Shown here: positions 26,348-35,212 of the stretch, in pieces
Layout of the letters: every line of letters begins with the position of its first letter
Numbering within the stretch: the first letter of the stretch is position 1
The notes under the pieces: model-generated
Seen by the model: the letters and a program-made list of their open reading frames with translations, nothing else
Told to the model about the DNA's origin: nothing
The model's database searches: none
From: Pelagicoccus albus
GTDB lineage: Bacteria; Verrucomicrobiota; Verrucomicrobiia; Opitutales; Opitutaceae
Direction: 5' to 3'
NCBI RefSeq assembly: GCF_014230145.1
Contig: NZ_JACHVC010000005.1
Location: 69,501-133,500, forward strand
Length of the DNA: 64,000 nt
Translations under genes and position numbers: made by a program

Positions 26348-26413
26348 GGTGGGAGTTGCTCGGCTGGCAATGCGAAATTATTCACAAGGCCCGCTCTTCG
26401 GCGGATTTTTCGA

Positions 26414-27673
26414 TTAGCTGACGCGCCGGAAGGCTCTCACGTAGAGACCGTCTCCGTTGTGGTCCTCGGGATAAACTGTGATCCCGTGGCCGAGGTCGTC
26501 GAATCCGAATCTAGGTGCCAGCGGCTGGTGAATGAAACGGGTTTCGGTCTCGAGAAATTTGGCCGCGACTTCTTCGTTTTCGTGGCGACTGAGCGAGCAG
26601 GTGCTGTAGACGAGCAGGCCGCCCTCCGACACGAGATTGGAATAGTCCTTCAGAATAGAGAGCTGCTTTTTCGCATAGTCAAAAACGTCTTTTTCGCGAG
26701 TTTGCCGCATGAGGTAGGGGTGCCTTCTCCAAGTGCCGGAACCGCTGCAGGGCGCGTCTACGAGCACGCCGTCGTAACTCCCTTCGGTAGGCCGTTTTGC
26801 CAGTACCTCGATGTTTTTGAGTCCGGAGCGTTTGGCGCGGGACTGCAGTTCCCGCAGGGCCGAACTTCTCAAGTCGTGGGCGGCCACCTTCCCGTAGGGT
26901 CTCAGGAGTTCCGCGAGTTGGAGGGTTTTTCCGCCAGCTCCCGCGCAGGCATCTAGCCATTTTCCCCGCGGGCTATCTTTCAGCATTAAAAGCAAAATTT
27001 GAGAGGAGATATCTTGGATCTCAATATCGCCGTTTAGGTAGCAGGGGTGGTTTGCTAGCGGGAAATCGGCAGGGGCGTGGATGCAGCCAGGGATGAGCGG
27101 ATGTTTGGCAATGAGAGCGGCCTGTTCGGGGGAAGCGGGCTCTTTAAGCCGTTTAATAATGTCGTCGCCGGGGTCCTTTTGGATCCGAAGCCAAAGGGGA
27201 GGGCGAGTTACCAGTGTAAGCAGGCCTTTGGTGGAGAGAGGTCGTTTCGTGTGGAGGGCGTACCAATCGGGTAGCAGCTCCTTTATCTCTGTGGCTTCCT
27301 TGCCGAGAAGTTTGAAGCGATTCGCTTCTTCGACAGGGATAGCTGGCTTGTTGGCAAGGGTGGGATACAGGCTTCGGATCTCAGCAGTCGGTACAGCGAG
27401 CTGGATGAGCAAATCCATAAACGCCTCCTGGTCGCTTCGTTTAGAATCCAGCCAGGGTTGGTACCGAAGGTAGGTGTAGATGAGCTCGCGATAGAGGCGC
27501 CGGTCTTTGGAGCCGAATTTTCCCTGGGCCCGAAAAAGTTCGTGCAACTCTCGGGTGAAAGCGACCCCTGGGTTGAGCAGCGAGCGACATCTTTCGATCA
27601 GAGAAAAGGAGATACGCCGCTGATTGTGCAGCCGGTGTAGGCTTATCTCTTTATTGAACAGCGGCTTGCTCAT
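26414..27673 (-). CDS. rsmB: RsmB/NOP2/Sun-type RNA m5C methyltransferase
   Basis: A 419-residue SAM-dependent RNA cytosine-C5 methyltransferase. An N-terminal helical region (about 10-130) resembles the NusB-like RNA-binding domain of RsmB. The Rossmann core has SAM motif I DACAGAGGKTLQLAELL, motif IV with the first catalytic cysteine VDAPCSGSGTWRRHP, and motif VI VYSTCSL with the nucleophilic cysteine. The best-fit role is methylation of a cytosine in 16S rRNA (C967 in E. coli numbering), but a related RNA target is possible because the family is broad. It starts 12 bases after lptD stops and is 66 bases upstream of scpA. Confidence 0.88.
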   Translation of the reverse strand: MSKPLFNKEISLHRLHNQRRISFSLIERCRSLLNPGVAFTRELHELFRAQGKFGSKDRRLYRELIYTYLRYQPWLDSKRSDQEAFMDLLIQLAVPTAEIRSLYPTLANKPAIPVEEANRFKLLGKEATEIKELLPDWYALHTKRPLSTKGLLTLVTRPPLWLRIQKDPGDDIIKRLKEPASPEQAALIAKHPLIPGCIHAPADFPLANHPCYLNGDIEIQDISSQILLLMLKDSPRGKWLDACAGAGGKTLQLAELLRPYGKVAAHDLRSSALRELQSRAKRSGLKNIEVLAKRPTEGSYDGVLVDAPCSGSGTWRRHPYLMRQTREKDVFDYAKKQLSILKDYSNLVSEGGLLVYSTCSLSRHENEEVAAKFLETETRFIHQPLAPRFGFDDLGHGITVYPEDHNGDGLYVRAFRRVS

Positions 27674-27685
27674 TCCTGTACGTTT

Positions 27686-29998
27686 CTACTCGTCGAAAAG
27701 GTCGATGGCGATGGATATTCCGAAGTCGGATTCGCGGCGGTCGCCGTCGTAGATGCGCAATTCGTATTTCAGGCCGTAGTTTTCGAGAGCTCGCTGCATG
27801 AGGCCGATTCGTTGCTCGTAGAACACGCCGGATTCATCGTCGTATCGAGCGGTGGCGTATAGTTTGAAATTCTCGCTGAGCTGGTATTCGATGTGGGCGA
27901 AGTACTGCTCCAAACGCTGGTTTGGATAGGTGTAGGAGCCCATGCCGTAGGTCGGCCAGCCAACCCAACTGTAATAGAAGGAAGGGTAGGAGTAGGCTGT
28001 CGAAAAGTAAGACTCGGTAAGAGAGGAAGGCCCTTTAAGGTAGTGGGAACCGAAGGCGATTTTCCAATAGCCAGGATCCTTGATGGCTATGTAGCTGTTG
28101 AGTTCTTGCGTGGATAAACCTCCTTCTGGATCAAGCCGGTTGAACAAGCCAAATTCCAGCCAAGGAGCGGGAGTCAATTCCAGATCCAAGCTCAGCAGCG
28201 AGTAGCTATCCTCTGCGTAATCTGAGCCACCGAGATAGTAGTCCGCAGCGATGTCAAAACGGGCTAGGTCGCGAGCTCCGCCGTCTTCTCCTCGAGTTTG
28301 CAGGCGGTTTCCGAGCTCGAAGCGAATTTTGTGATCTTCCCGCAGGTAATCGGAGTCGCGGCGATTCTCCAAGTCTATGGAGGGAAGGTAGTTCGCGAAA
28401 GTGCCTTGGTCTGCGTACATGACGCTATTTCCGTATTCGAAGCCATAAATAGCCGGCAGAACGACGCTTTGCTCGAGGTCCCCCGAACTCCAAAGTTCGG
28501 GCGTGTAGCGATAGGAGATACGAGGCTCAATGATGTGCCGCAATCCATCTATATTCCATGTTTCGTTTTGGAAATCGAAGGTCGAATAGGCCTTCATGTT
28601 GAGGTCGACTCCCAGATCGCCGAACGCGCGGGAGCCGTCCACTGAATCTCGATATACGAAGGTGTCGGCCTCGTCGTAAAGCGCTTCGCTTTGCAAGTAG
28701 GTCTCAGCGTCTTGGTAACTTATGTTGCGTGCCCCGGCTTTGACGCGTAGCCCGATTCCGTCGGTTAGGATGTGATTCCATTCTACTCCGTAGAACAGAT
28801 CCGCTTTGGTTCCGGTCAGGTTAACGTCTTCGGTTGCGTCGACGCCGATTTTTGCGGCGGAAAGGTACGCGCTGTGACTGAAGCCGTATCCAAGATTGGT
28901 AGGAAAGTAGGAGAAACGGACTTCTGGGAGGCGTTCCGTGTAGGATTGGAAATCCCCGAGTGCAGCCCTTGCGAAAAGGGATGCCTGCCAGTTTTGGCCG
29001 TTGTAGTTGGCCTCAATGTAGGAGTCTGGATCCTGCATGCGGTCAAAAGAATCCTCGTAGAAGTCGCGCGTGACTTCGGAGTCGGACCAGTAGCGGGCGT
29101 AGGCGGAAATGTTCGCCTGGTTGTCGTTCCAGATTTGCTTGTGCTGCCACTCGGCGAAGTAGCGTTGGTCCGAAATGGTGGCTCCGTTTATATCCAAGCC
29201 GGGTTCGCCTTGGTCGTTTATGTATCCGGAAATGAAGGATCCGTCAGTGACGTAGCTTTCGTTTTCAAAAGAGTAGCTCGCAGCGGGACCGGCGAGGATG
29301 CCTCGCTTGGAGGTTAAGGTGACGTTTCCGCCTAGGCGGATGTGGTCCGTGACTGGGGCGAGCGCTTCGGCTCCGATGGCGGCTCCGATGTGGCCGCTGT
29401 AGTCGAGAGTCGGCTTGAAAAGGTTGGTTTCCGCATCCAGTGGTTGGGTGATGTTTGGGATGAGAAGGAAGGGGACCGCTCCTACCTTGAAGAATAGCTT
29501 CTTCCCGCGGATTTCGTTTTGGTTGACGATAGAGAGCTCTCCCGCTCGGGCAATGAACAAGAAGGTGCCGGGCTCTCCTGGGTAGAAGTTGATTTCTTCG
29601 AAGCGGAAATTGTCAGGGTTTCCCTCCAGAACGGCACCGTCCACGTAGACTCTGCCGTTGCCCGCCCTGAAATTGGTGGCGCGAGCGAATTCTTCAGCAG
29701 GTTTATAGGTCAGCGAATCAGCGGTCAGACGCAGGTCTGCTCGGGTGAAAACGACGTGGCCCGTGGCGGAAGCGTCTTTGGTTTCCTGATTGAAGCGAAT
29801 GGTATCGGCGGAAAGGAGCCACTCGCCGTATTGGATCTGCGCCCCATCGGTCGCCACGATTTCCCCGGTGTTTTGGTCAAAGGTAAGGTCGCCGCTAGGG
29901 ATGAGTTCGACCTCTTGGGCTAGGGCGGAATGGGAGAGGCCTGCTAGGGACGCGGTCAGCAGGGCGATACGAGGGAGTTGGCGAAGGATCGAGGTCAT
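27686..29998 (-). CDS. lptD: LPS-assembly protein LptD (OstA/Imp family)
   Basis: A 770-residue outer-membrane beta-barrel protein with a signal peptide ending near residue 27 (GLSHSALAQ). The N-terminal jellyroll domain has the LptA/OstA repeat pattern (GEIVATDGAQIQYGEWLLSADTIRF, DASATGHVVFTRADLRLTADSLTY). The C-terminal ~500 residues are barrel strands rich in alternating aromatic and polar residues, with the LptD signature near YRYTPE...SSGDL and the closing strand ending in FGISIAIDLFDE. With LptE it inserts lipopolysaccharide into the outer leaflet. The usual cysteine pairs of E. coli LptD are not evident. It heads the minus-strand operon and is divergent from glgB across 243 bases. Confidence 0.9.
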   Translation of the reverse strand: MTSILRQLPRIALLTASLAGLSHSALAQEVELIPSGDLTFDQNTGEIVATDGAQIQYGEWLLSADTIRFNQETKDASATGHVVFTRADLRLTADSLTYKPAEEFARATNFRAGNGRVYVDGAVLEGNPDNFRFEEINFYPGEPGTFLFIARAGELSIVNQNEIRGKKLFFKVGAVPFLLIPNITQPLDAETNLFKPTLDYSGHIGAAIGAEALAPVTDHIRLGGNVTLTSKRGILAGPAASYSFENESYVTDGSFISGYINDQGEPGLDINGATISDQRYFAEWQHKQIWNDNQANISAYARYWSDSEVTRDFYEDSFDRMQDPDSYIEANYNGQNWQASLFARAALGDFQSYTERLPEVRFSYFPTNLGYGFSHSAYLSAAKIGVDATEDVNLTGTKADLFYGVEWNHILTDGIGLRVKAGARNISYQDAETYLQSEALYDEADTFVYRDSVDGSRAFGDLGVDLNMKAYSTFDFQNETWNIDGLRHIIEPRISYRYTPELWSSGDLEQSVVLPAIYGFEYGNSVMYADQGTFANYLPSIDLENRRDSDYLREDHKIRFELGNRLQTRGEDGGARDLARFDIAADYYLGGSDYAEDSYSLLSLDLELTPAPWLEFGLFNRLDPEGGLSTQELNSYIAIKDPGYWKIAFGSHYLKGPSSLTESYFSTAYSYPSFYYSWVGWPTYGMGSYTYPNQRLEQYFAHIEYQLSENFKLYATARYDDESGVFYEQRIGLMQRALENYGLKYELRIYDGDRRESDFGISIAIDLFDE

Positions 29999-30149
29999 CG
30001 GTCAGGTAGTTGAAAGCAGAGTACTAAGGGAGGGGGAGCTCTGGGTGGCAAGAATCAAGACGCTCGATTGGGACGTCTTTTGCCCAGTTTGGTTCCTTGG
30101 CTCATTGATCGCTCACAAGCCTTTGACACTTGGCAAGAAGACTGCTCTT

Positions 30150-30219
30150 AAAGGAGGTGTTGTTCTTGAATAGTTTGTCGGAACTCCCTTCGTCAGGCGT
30201 CAATTTTGAGAGCTTTTAA
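30150..30219 (+). promoter_or_regulatory. Strong Shine-Dalgarno with a 17-codon leader reading frame upstream of glgB
   Basis: AAAGGAGGTG (30150-30159) is a near-perfect anti-16S match, but no annotated gene starts nearby. A TTG at 30166 lies 8 bases after GGAGG and opens a 17-codon frame ending in TAA at 30217-30219, in a frame different from glgB. The glgB ATG at 30242 itself has no visible ribosome-binding site, so a leader peptide with translational coupling is possible. TTGACA at 30123-30128 could be a -35 element, but the matching -10 is weak. Confidence 0.3.
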
Positions 30220-30241
30220 CCCTCACGTTTCTCACAGTTCT

Positions 30242-32452
30242 ATGTTCACTTCCAAACAAGACCTCGCCCAGTTCGTAGAAGCGACTGTCGCCACCCCCCA
30301 CGACATTTTGGGGATGCATCCCTACAAAAAAGGAGACCGCAAAGGGATCCTTGTCAGAGCCTTCTTGAGTGGGGTCGAAAAGTGCGAGGTGGTGGACTCC
30401 AGCCAGGAGAATGGGCCTCGGTATGAAATGGAGCTAATCCATGAAGATGGCTTTTTCGAAACCTTGATCGAAGATCGCGATCAGGTATTTCCATACCGAC
30501 TACGAGCCGAGCAGCGGAATTGTGAGATCAGGCAATTTTACGATCCGTATTCATTTTTGCCTTCGATCGGGGACTCCGACCTTTATCTCTTCAATCAAGG
30601 CAACGAGCACCGGATATACGAAAAGCTGGGTGCTCATCCGAAGACCATAGACGGCGTTCCTGGTGTATCCTTCGCGGTTTGGGCTCCGAATGCCTCGAGA
30701 GTTTCTCTCGTCGGGTCGTTCAACGATTGGGATGGCCGCTACCATCCGATGCGATCGCTAGGGGCAAGTGGAGTGTGGGAGCTTTTTATCCCGGGCTTGG
30801 AAAAGGGAGAGATGTATAAATTCGAACTCCGTGCCAAAAATGGGGACCTCTTCCTCAAAACCGACCCGTACGGCTGCTACTTCGAAGCTCCGCCCAATAA
30901 TGCGTCGATCGTTTTTGATCATTCCGCTTACAATTGGAACGATCAGAGTTGGATGGCTAAGCGGGTTAATCACCAGGCTCTCGATCAACCGATGAGCGTG
31001 TACGAAGTACACCTCGGTTCCTGGAAGCGCCGCTGGGAAGAGGACAATCGTCCGTTGTCCTACAGCGAGTTAGCCAAGGAGTTAGCGGATTATGTGGTGG
31101 ATCACGGTTTTACGCACATCGAGTTGATGCCGGTGGCGGAACACCCGTTTGACGGATCTTGGGGTTATCAGGTAACCGGCTATTTCGCTCCGACTCACCG
31201 CTTTGGAACGCCAGACGATTTCAAGGCATTTGTAGACTACATGCACCAACGCGACATCGGCGTATTGGTTGACTGGGTACCGGCTCACTTCCCGAGAGAT
31301 ACTTTTGCTCTGCCAGGTTTTGACGGGACTTGCCTCTACGAGCACGAGGATCCTCGCCTTGGGGCTCACATGGACTGGGGAACTTTGATCTTCAATTTTG
31401 GCCGTCACGAAGTGAAGAGCTTCCTGGTGGCGAATGCCTTGAGCTGGCTCGACCGTTATCACATAGACGGTCTTCGTGTCGACGCGGTGGCGTCCATGCT
31501 TTATCTCGATTATTCAAGAGAAGAAGGGCAGTGGATTCCTAACCAATACGGCGGAAACGAGAACCTCGAGGCGATCGCTTTCCTTCGCGAAGCGAATAGC
31601 TTGGTGCACACCTACTATCCGGGGACCCTTATGATCGCCGAAGAGTCGACCTCTTTTGGTGGGGTCACAAAGCCGCCATCGGAAGGCGGACTTGGTTTTG
31701 ACCTGAAGTGGAACATGGGGTGGATGCATGACAATATGTCCTACTTCGAGAAGGATCCCATCTACCGTAAGCATCATCACAACAATCTCACCTTCGGTAT
31801 GCTTTACCAGTACGCCGAAAATTTCGTGACGGTATTCTCCCATGATGAAGTGACACATGGAAAAGGATCCATGCTGATGAAAATGGGGGCGGGCTCCATT
31901 TCCGATAAGTCGCAGACCTTGCGCGCTCTCTACGGTCACATGTGGGCTTACCCAGGCAAGAAGTTGCTCTTTATGGGAAGCGAGTTCGGGCAATCCGAAG
32001 AGTGGAATTACGACAAGTCCCTGCAGTGGCACTTGAACGAGTTCAAGGATCACAGCGGCATCTCCTGTCTGGTTCGTGATCTCAATCGGGTTTACCGGGA
32101 AGAGCCGGCTTTGGCCTACACCGATTTCGACTCGCAGTCCTTCCGGTGGATCGCGTGCTGGGATGCTGATTCAAGCATCATCAGTTACGTGCGCACTTCT
32201 CCTGATGGCCGTAGCAAGATCCTAGTCATTGGCCACTTCACTCCGATGAAGCGCGAGAAGTACCGTATCGGTCTTCCGTCTGCAGGTCACTGGCGTGAAA
32301 TTTTGAATACGGACTCCGAATTCTATGGAGGCTCCAATGCCGGTAATGTCAATGGCGTCAATTCTGAGGCGATCGAATACGATAGCTTCCCGCAATCTGG
32401 CGAATTCACACTGCCTCCGCTTTCCACTGTTATGTTTAAGTGGGAGGGCTAA
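30242..32452 (+). CDS. glgB: 1,4-alpha-glucan branching enzyme
   Basis: A 736-residue GH13 enzyme that forms alpha-1,6 branches in glycogen. The ATG at 30242 is preferred over an upstream in-frame TTG (30206). The N-terminal N1/CBM48 region has VSFAVWAPNASRVSLVGSFNDWDGR. The barrel shows EVHLGSWKR, GYQVTGYFAPTHRFGTP, the nucleophile aspartate in DGLRVDAVASMLYLDYSR, the acid/base glutamate in MIAEESTSFG and VFSHDEVTHGKGSM. The C-terminal all-beta domain ends at TVMFKWEG. It needs glgA and glgC partners, which are not seen here. The next gene overlaps its last 13 bases. It is divergent from lptD. Confidence 0.97.
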   Translation: MFTSKQDLAQFVEATVATPHDILGMHPYKKGDRKGILVRAFLSGVEKCEVVDSSQENGPRYEMELIHEDGFFETLIEDRDQVFPYRLRAEQRNCEIRQFYDPYSFLPSIGDSDLYLFNQGNEHRIYEKLGAHPKTIDGVPGVSFAVWAPNASRVSLVGSFNDWDGRYHPMRSLGASGVWELFIPGLEKGEMYKFELRAKNGDLFLKTDPYGCYFEAPPNNASIVFDHSAYNWNDQSWMAKRVNHQALDQPMSVYEVHLGSWKRRWEEDNRPLSYSELAKELADYVVDHGFTHIELMPVAEHPFDGSWGYQVTGYFAPTHRFGTPDDFKAFVDYMHQRDIGVLVDWVPAHFPRDTFALPGFDGTCLYEHEDPRLGAHMDWGTLIFNFGRHEVKSFLVANALSWLDRYHIDGLRVDAVASMLYLDYSREEGQWIPNQYGGNENLEAIAFLREANSLVHTYYPGTLMIAEESTSFGGVTKPPSEGGLGFDLKWNMGWMHDNMSYFEKDPIYRKHHHNNLTFGMLYQYAENFVTVFSHDEVTHGKGSMLMKMGAGSISDKSQTLRALYGHMWAYPGKKLLFMGSEFGQSEEWNYDKSLQWHLNEFKDHSGISCLVRDLNRVYREEPALAYTDFDSQSFRWIACWDADSSIISYVRTSPDGRSKILVIGHFTPMKREKYRIGLPSAGHWREILNTDSEFYGGSNAGNVNGVNSEAIEYDSFPQSGEFTLPPLSTVMFKWEG

Positions 32453-32952
32453 ACCTGCCTGATCCGAATGCAGTCGCTTACTTCATTATGGGGGTAAGCG
32501 GCAGCGGCAAGTCAACCATCGCTCATGCGTTGGCGGATGCTTTGCGTATCGAGATGTTGGATGCGGATGATTTTCATCCGCCCGAAAACGTTGCAAAGAT
32601 GGCGGCTGGCCGAGCTCTCAATGACGAAGATAGGGCTGGCTGGCTGAGACGATTGAATGAAGAGCTTGAGATCCGGCTAAATCGGCAGCAGTCGGTGGTT
32701 CTAGCCTGCAGCGCATTGAAAGAAGCCTACCGAGTCGTTTTGCAAGATGGGCTCGAGCACTACCGTTGGATCTATTTGAAAGGGGATCGCTCGATTCTTG
32801 CGAAGCGAATCGGGAATCGAGAGGACCACTTCATGCCCGAGTCATTGTTGGACTCGCAACTCGAAACGTTGGAAGAGCCTACGAATGCTTTGATTCTGGA
32901 TATCCGAAAATCGAAGGAGGAAATTCTTCAATCTATCCTAGAAAGCCTTTGA
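32440..32952 (+). CDS. gntK: Gluconokinase
   Basis: A 170-residue P-loop kinase that phosphorylates gluconate to 6-phosphogluconate. The Walker A motif is GVSGSGKST near residue 18. The acceptor-site motifs DADDFHPPENVAKMAAG and LNDEDRAGWLRRLN follow, then VVLACSALKEAYR and the lid region. Size and motifs match bacterial GntK/IdnK. The GTG start at 32440 lies inside the end of glgB (13-base overlap). A strong GGGAGG at 32442-32447 would fit a slightly later non-ATG start, so the exact first codon is uncertain. The overlap implies translation coupled to glgB. Confidence 0.93.
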   Translation: MGGLNLPDPNAVAYFIMGVSGSGKSTIAHALADALRIEMLDADDFHPPENVAKMAAGRALNDEDRAGWLRRLNEELEIRLNRQQSVVLACSALKEAYRVVLQDGLEHYRWIYLKGDRSILAKRIGNREDHFMPESLLDSQLETLEEPTNALILDIRKSKEEILQSILESL

Positions 32953-33009
32953 TCACTTCGTCGTCTTTCCTCGCTTGCCAGCCCTTAGAAAGTGAACAAG
33001 ACGGGAGGT

Positions 33010-33552
33010 ATGAAAAAGTTCTTTGTTGGCGTCTTTTCCCTGTTTTCCTTCCTGTTTATTTTAGCAGTAGTGGTTAGCTTTTTTCTATCCAAGGATTTCG
33101 TGGTTTCGCGTCAGGTAACGATCAACGCGAAGCCGGAAGCGGTGTATGCCTTGGTTGGCGATTTGAAGAATTGGCAAGTGTGGGGCCCGTGGAAAGACGC
33201 GGATGCTTCCCTTACTGTGGAACTGGGCGAGAAGACTACGGGAGTCGGGGCGTCGCAGTCATGGGTGGGCAAGGATGGAGATGGCCGCTTGGTTTTCACC
33301 CAGGCAGATCCGGAAAAGGGAGTCGTCTTCGATCTCTTTTTCAACGAGGATTCATTCAAGAATGTCTCCTCGATCACTTATGAGTCATCGGCGGAAGGTC
33401 TAGTCGTTACCTGGGAGATGAGCGGAAACATTCCCGCTCCTGTCGTAGGAGGCTACCTTGCCCGCATGATGCCCGGTATGATTTCGCCCATGTTTGATCA
33501 AGGGCTCTTCAAGCTTAAGAACGCGGCAGAAGCTTGGGGTCAGGCTCAATAG
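33010..33552 (+). CDS. SRPBCC-fold (START/Bet v1-like) lipid- or ligand-binding protein
   Basis: A 180-residue protein with an N-terminal hydrophobic helix (about 3-26, VGVFSLFSFLFILAVVVSFFL), either an anchor or an uncleaved signal. The soluble domain starts with VVSRQVTINAKPEAVYALVGDLKNWQVWGPW, the classic SRPBCC/polyketide-cyclase-2 opening. The final helix is near GLFKLKNAAEAWG. Such proteins bind hydrophobic ligands; no specific reaction can be named. GGGAGG stands only one base before the ATG, too close for normal use, and a GTG at 32992 is an alternative start. It converges with the DUF1294 gene with a 7-base overlap. Confidence 0.82.
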   Translation: MKKFFVGVFSLFSFLFILAVVVSFFLSKDFVVSRQVTINAKPEAVYALVGDLKNWQVWGPWKDADASLTVELGEKTTGVGASQSWVGKDGDGRLVFTQADPEKGVVFDLFFNEDSFKNVSSITYESSAEGLVVTWEMSGNIPAPVVGGYLARMMPGMISPMFDQGLFKLKNAAEAWGQAQ

Positions 33553-33824
33553 TAAGCCAACCAGTAGCCCAAGACGGCGTGCGCCAGTAGGATGGCGGGT
33601 ACTCCGTATCGAAACTTTGGTTTAGAGGTTTTGTGGTTGAACAAAACCATGCCCAATATTCCGCCCGGACTTGCTAGTAGTGCCGTCAGGATGAGCAGAG
33701 CTTTTTCGGAGATGCGACGTTTGCCTGACTTAGCCAAAAACTTGTCGATCCCGTAGGCGAAGAAGGCGACCGCGTTCAGGATAGCTAAAAGGAGCGAGAG
33801 TTGTTCTGGATCGGGTGTAGGCAT
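33546..33824 (-). CDS. DUF1294 family small membrane protein
   Basis: A 92-residue inner-membrane protein of the DUF1294 family, function unknown. The family core is the NAVAFFAYGIDKFLAKSGKRRISEKALLILTALLASPGGILGMVLFNHKTSKPKF pattern, read here in pieces: a first helix (about 8-27), a basic Lys/Arg-rich loop, a second helix with the SPGG turn (about 41-63), the HKTxKxxF motif, and a last helix (about 73-91). Its 3' end overlaps the convergent SRPBCC gene by 7 bases. No operon partner is apparent. Confidence 0.9.
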   Translation of the reverse strand: MPTPDPEQLSLLLAILNAVAFFAYGIDKFLAKSGKRRISEKALLILTALLASPGGILGMVLFNHKTSKPKFRYGVPAILLAHAVLGYWLAYY

Positions 33825-33941
33825 TTGTCTTGCTTGACGATCAGATAGCTTGTGCGGGCTTGCGCTGTTTTGGAAGAGCGATTTTCTGGTGGCCGCAATC
33901 AGAAAGCTCGCTTCTCTACGCCTTGCTTCCCGACTTCTCTC

Positions 33942-35033
33942 ATGGAACAGAAATCTATTAAAACGACTTGGTACGACGAAAACTGGAACGGAGAACCCGT
34001 TGTCCTCGCTGGAGATATTGGAGGCACCAATTCGAATCTAGCTTTGGTCAAGGTCGACGCCGGCAGTTTTAAGATTCTGAATGAAACCGTGGTCGCTAGC
34101 AATGAGGTCGATTCCATCCTACCAGCGATTCGAACCCTCCTTTCTTCCGCGAAGGAGAAGTTTCCGGACATCAAAGTTCTAGTGGCCGGCATAAGCGGTG
34201 CGGGGCCAATCTCCAACAACCACTGTGACCTCTCGAATTTGGATTGGGATTTGGATGGGGCGGAGATCGAGATGGAATTTGGTTTTCCGACCAAGATCAT
34301 AAATGATTTTGAGGCGATCAGTTACGGCGTGCCCTTGCTGGATCTGAACAATCCCGAAGAGGTGACGCACTTGCCGCACACCGATGGCCATGACCCGGAA
34401 CCGATTGGTGGAGTTAGTCTTATTGTTGGAGCTGGGACCGGCCTTGGAGTCGGTATGCTAATCCAAGAAGGGGAGAGATATCGGGTGCTGCCTTCAGAGG
34501 GGGGCCATGCGTGTTTCGCGGCTTTTGATTTAGAGACGGAAGAATTGAGAGCTCATGCTCAAGGCAGCGCCAATACTATCGTCGAGATTGAAGACCTGCT
34601 TTCCGGCAGAGGCCTCAATACCATTTTGGACTATTTTATTTTGATGCGAGGAATGAAAGTGGACGATACGCTCTCGAAAATCCTCGCTACGGAGCCTTTG
34701 CAGCGTCCCGCTTTGATATCGCGCCATGCTGAGAACCATCCTGTCTGCCGTGATGTGATTCGTCTTTTCGTAAAAGTGTATGGACGAGTGGCAGCGGACT
34801 TCTCCGCCACTGTGCTTCCGCGTTCCGGACTCTTTTTAGCGGGCGGAATTGTCGGTAAAAACGAACGTCACTTTTTGGACGGAAGCCAATTCATCTACTT
34901 CTTCGAGCAAAATGCTCGCGAGCAGGTTAAGCGGATTTTGCGTAGGATTCCGGTTTATATCGTAAAGGATTATTCCATCTCTCTCGTAGGGGCTGCCCAT
35001 GCGGCTTGGTTGCTGCGCGAGGAGTTGATCTAG
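33942..35033 (+). CDS. glk: Glucokinase (Glk family)
   Basis: A 363-residue sugar kinase that makes glucose 6-phosphate with ATP. The ATG at 33942 is chosen; sequence upstream in the same frame does not look like protein. The ATP-binding phosphate-1 motif is VLAGDIGGTNSNLALV (about 20-35). The sugar-binding region has VAGISGAGPISNNHCDLSNLDW and IINDFEAISYGVP with its catalytic aspartate. Phosphate-2 is LIVGAGTGLGVGML and the EGGHACFAA motif follows. Further on comes the adenosine motif GLFLAGGIVGKN. The family is the E. coli-type Glk (PF02685) and not the ROK kinases. Confidence 0.93.
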   Translation: MEQKSIKTTWYDENWNGEPVVLAGDIGGTNSNLALVKVDAGSFKILNETVVASNEVDSILPAIRTLLSSAKEKFPDIKVLVAGISGAGPISNNHCDLSNLDWDLDGAEIEMEFGFPTKIINDFEAISYGVPLLDLNNPEEVTHLPHTDGHDPEPIGGVSLIVGAGTGLGVGMLIQEGERYRVLPSEGGHACFAAFDLETEELRAHAQGSANTIVEIEDLLSGRGLNTILDYFILMRGMKVDDTLSKILATEPLQRPALISRHAENHPVCRDVIRLFVKVYGRVAADFSATVLPRSGLFLAGGIVGKNERHFLDGSQFIYFFEQNAREQVKRILRRIPVYIVKDYSISLVGAAHAAWLLREELI

Positions 35034-35212
35034 CTCTTTTTGCGGTAAAGCCGCTCTTCCTAGAGGAACAAGCCTAGGGTGAGGGGCCTCGGGGCCTCGT
35101 GGATTCCCTGATTTGACGTAAAGGCTTTTAGGCGTCATTGACTCAGATCGGCCCTCGGTTCACATCTTTTTTACGAGCCTGTACCAGCGACTCGATTAAA
35201 GCCGATCCACGC

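Noticed and set aside
34836-35138. Minus-strand frame opposite the end of glk
   Set aside because: It overlaps the conserved glucokinase C-terminus, has no motif and is best explained as a shadow of that gene.
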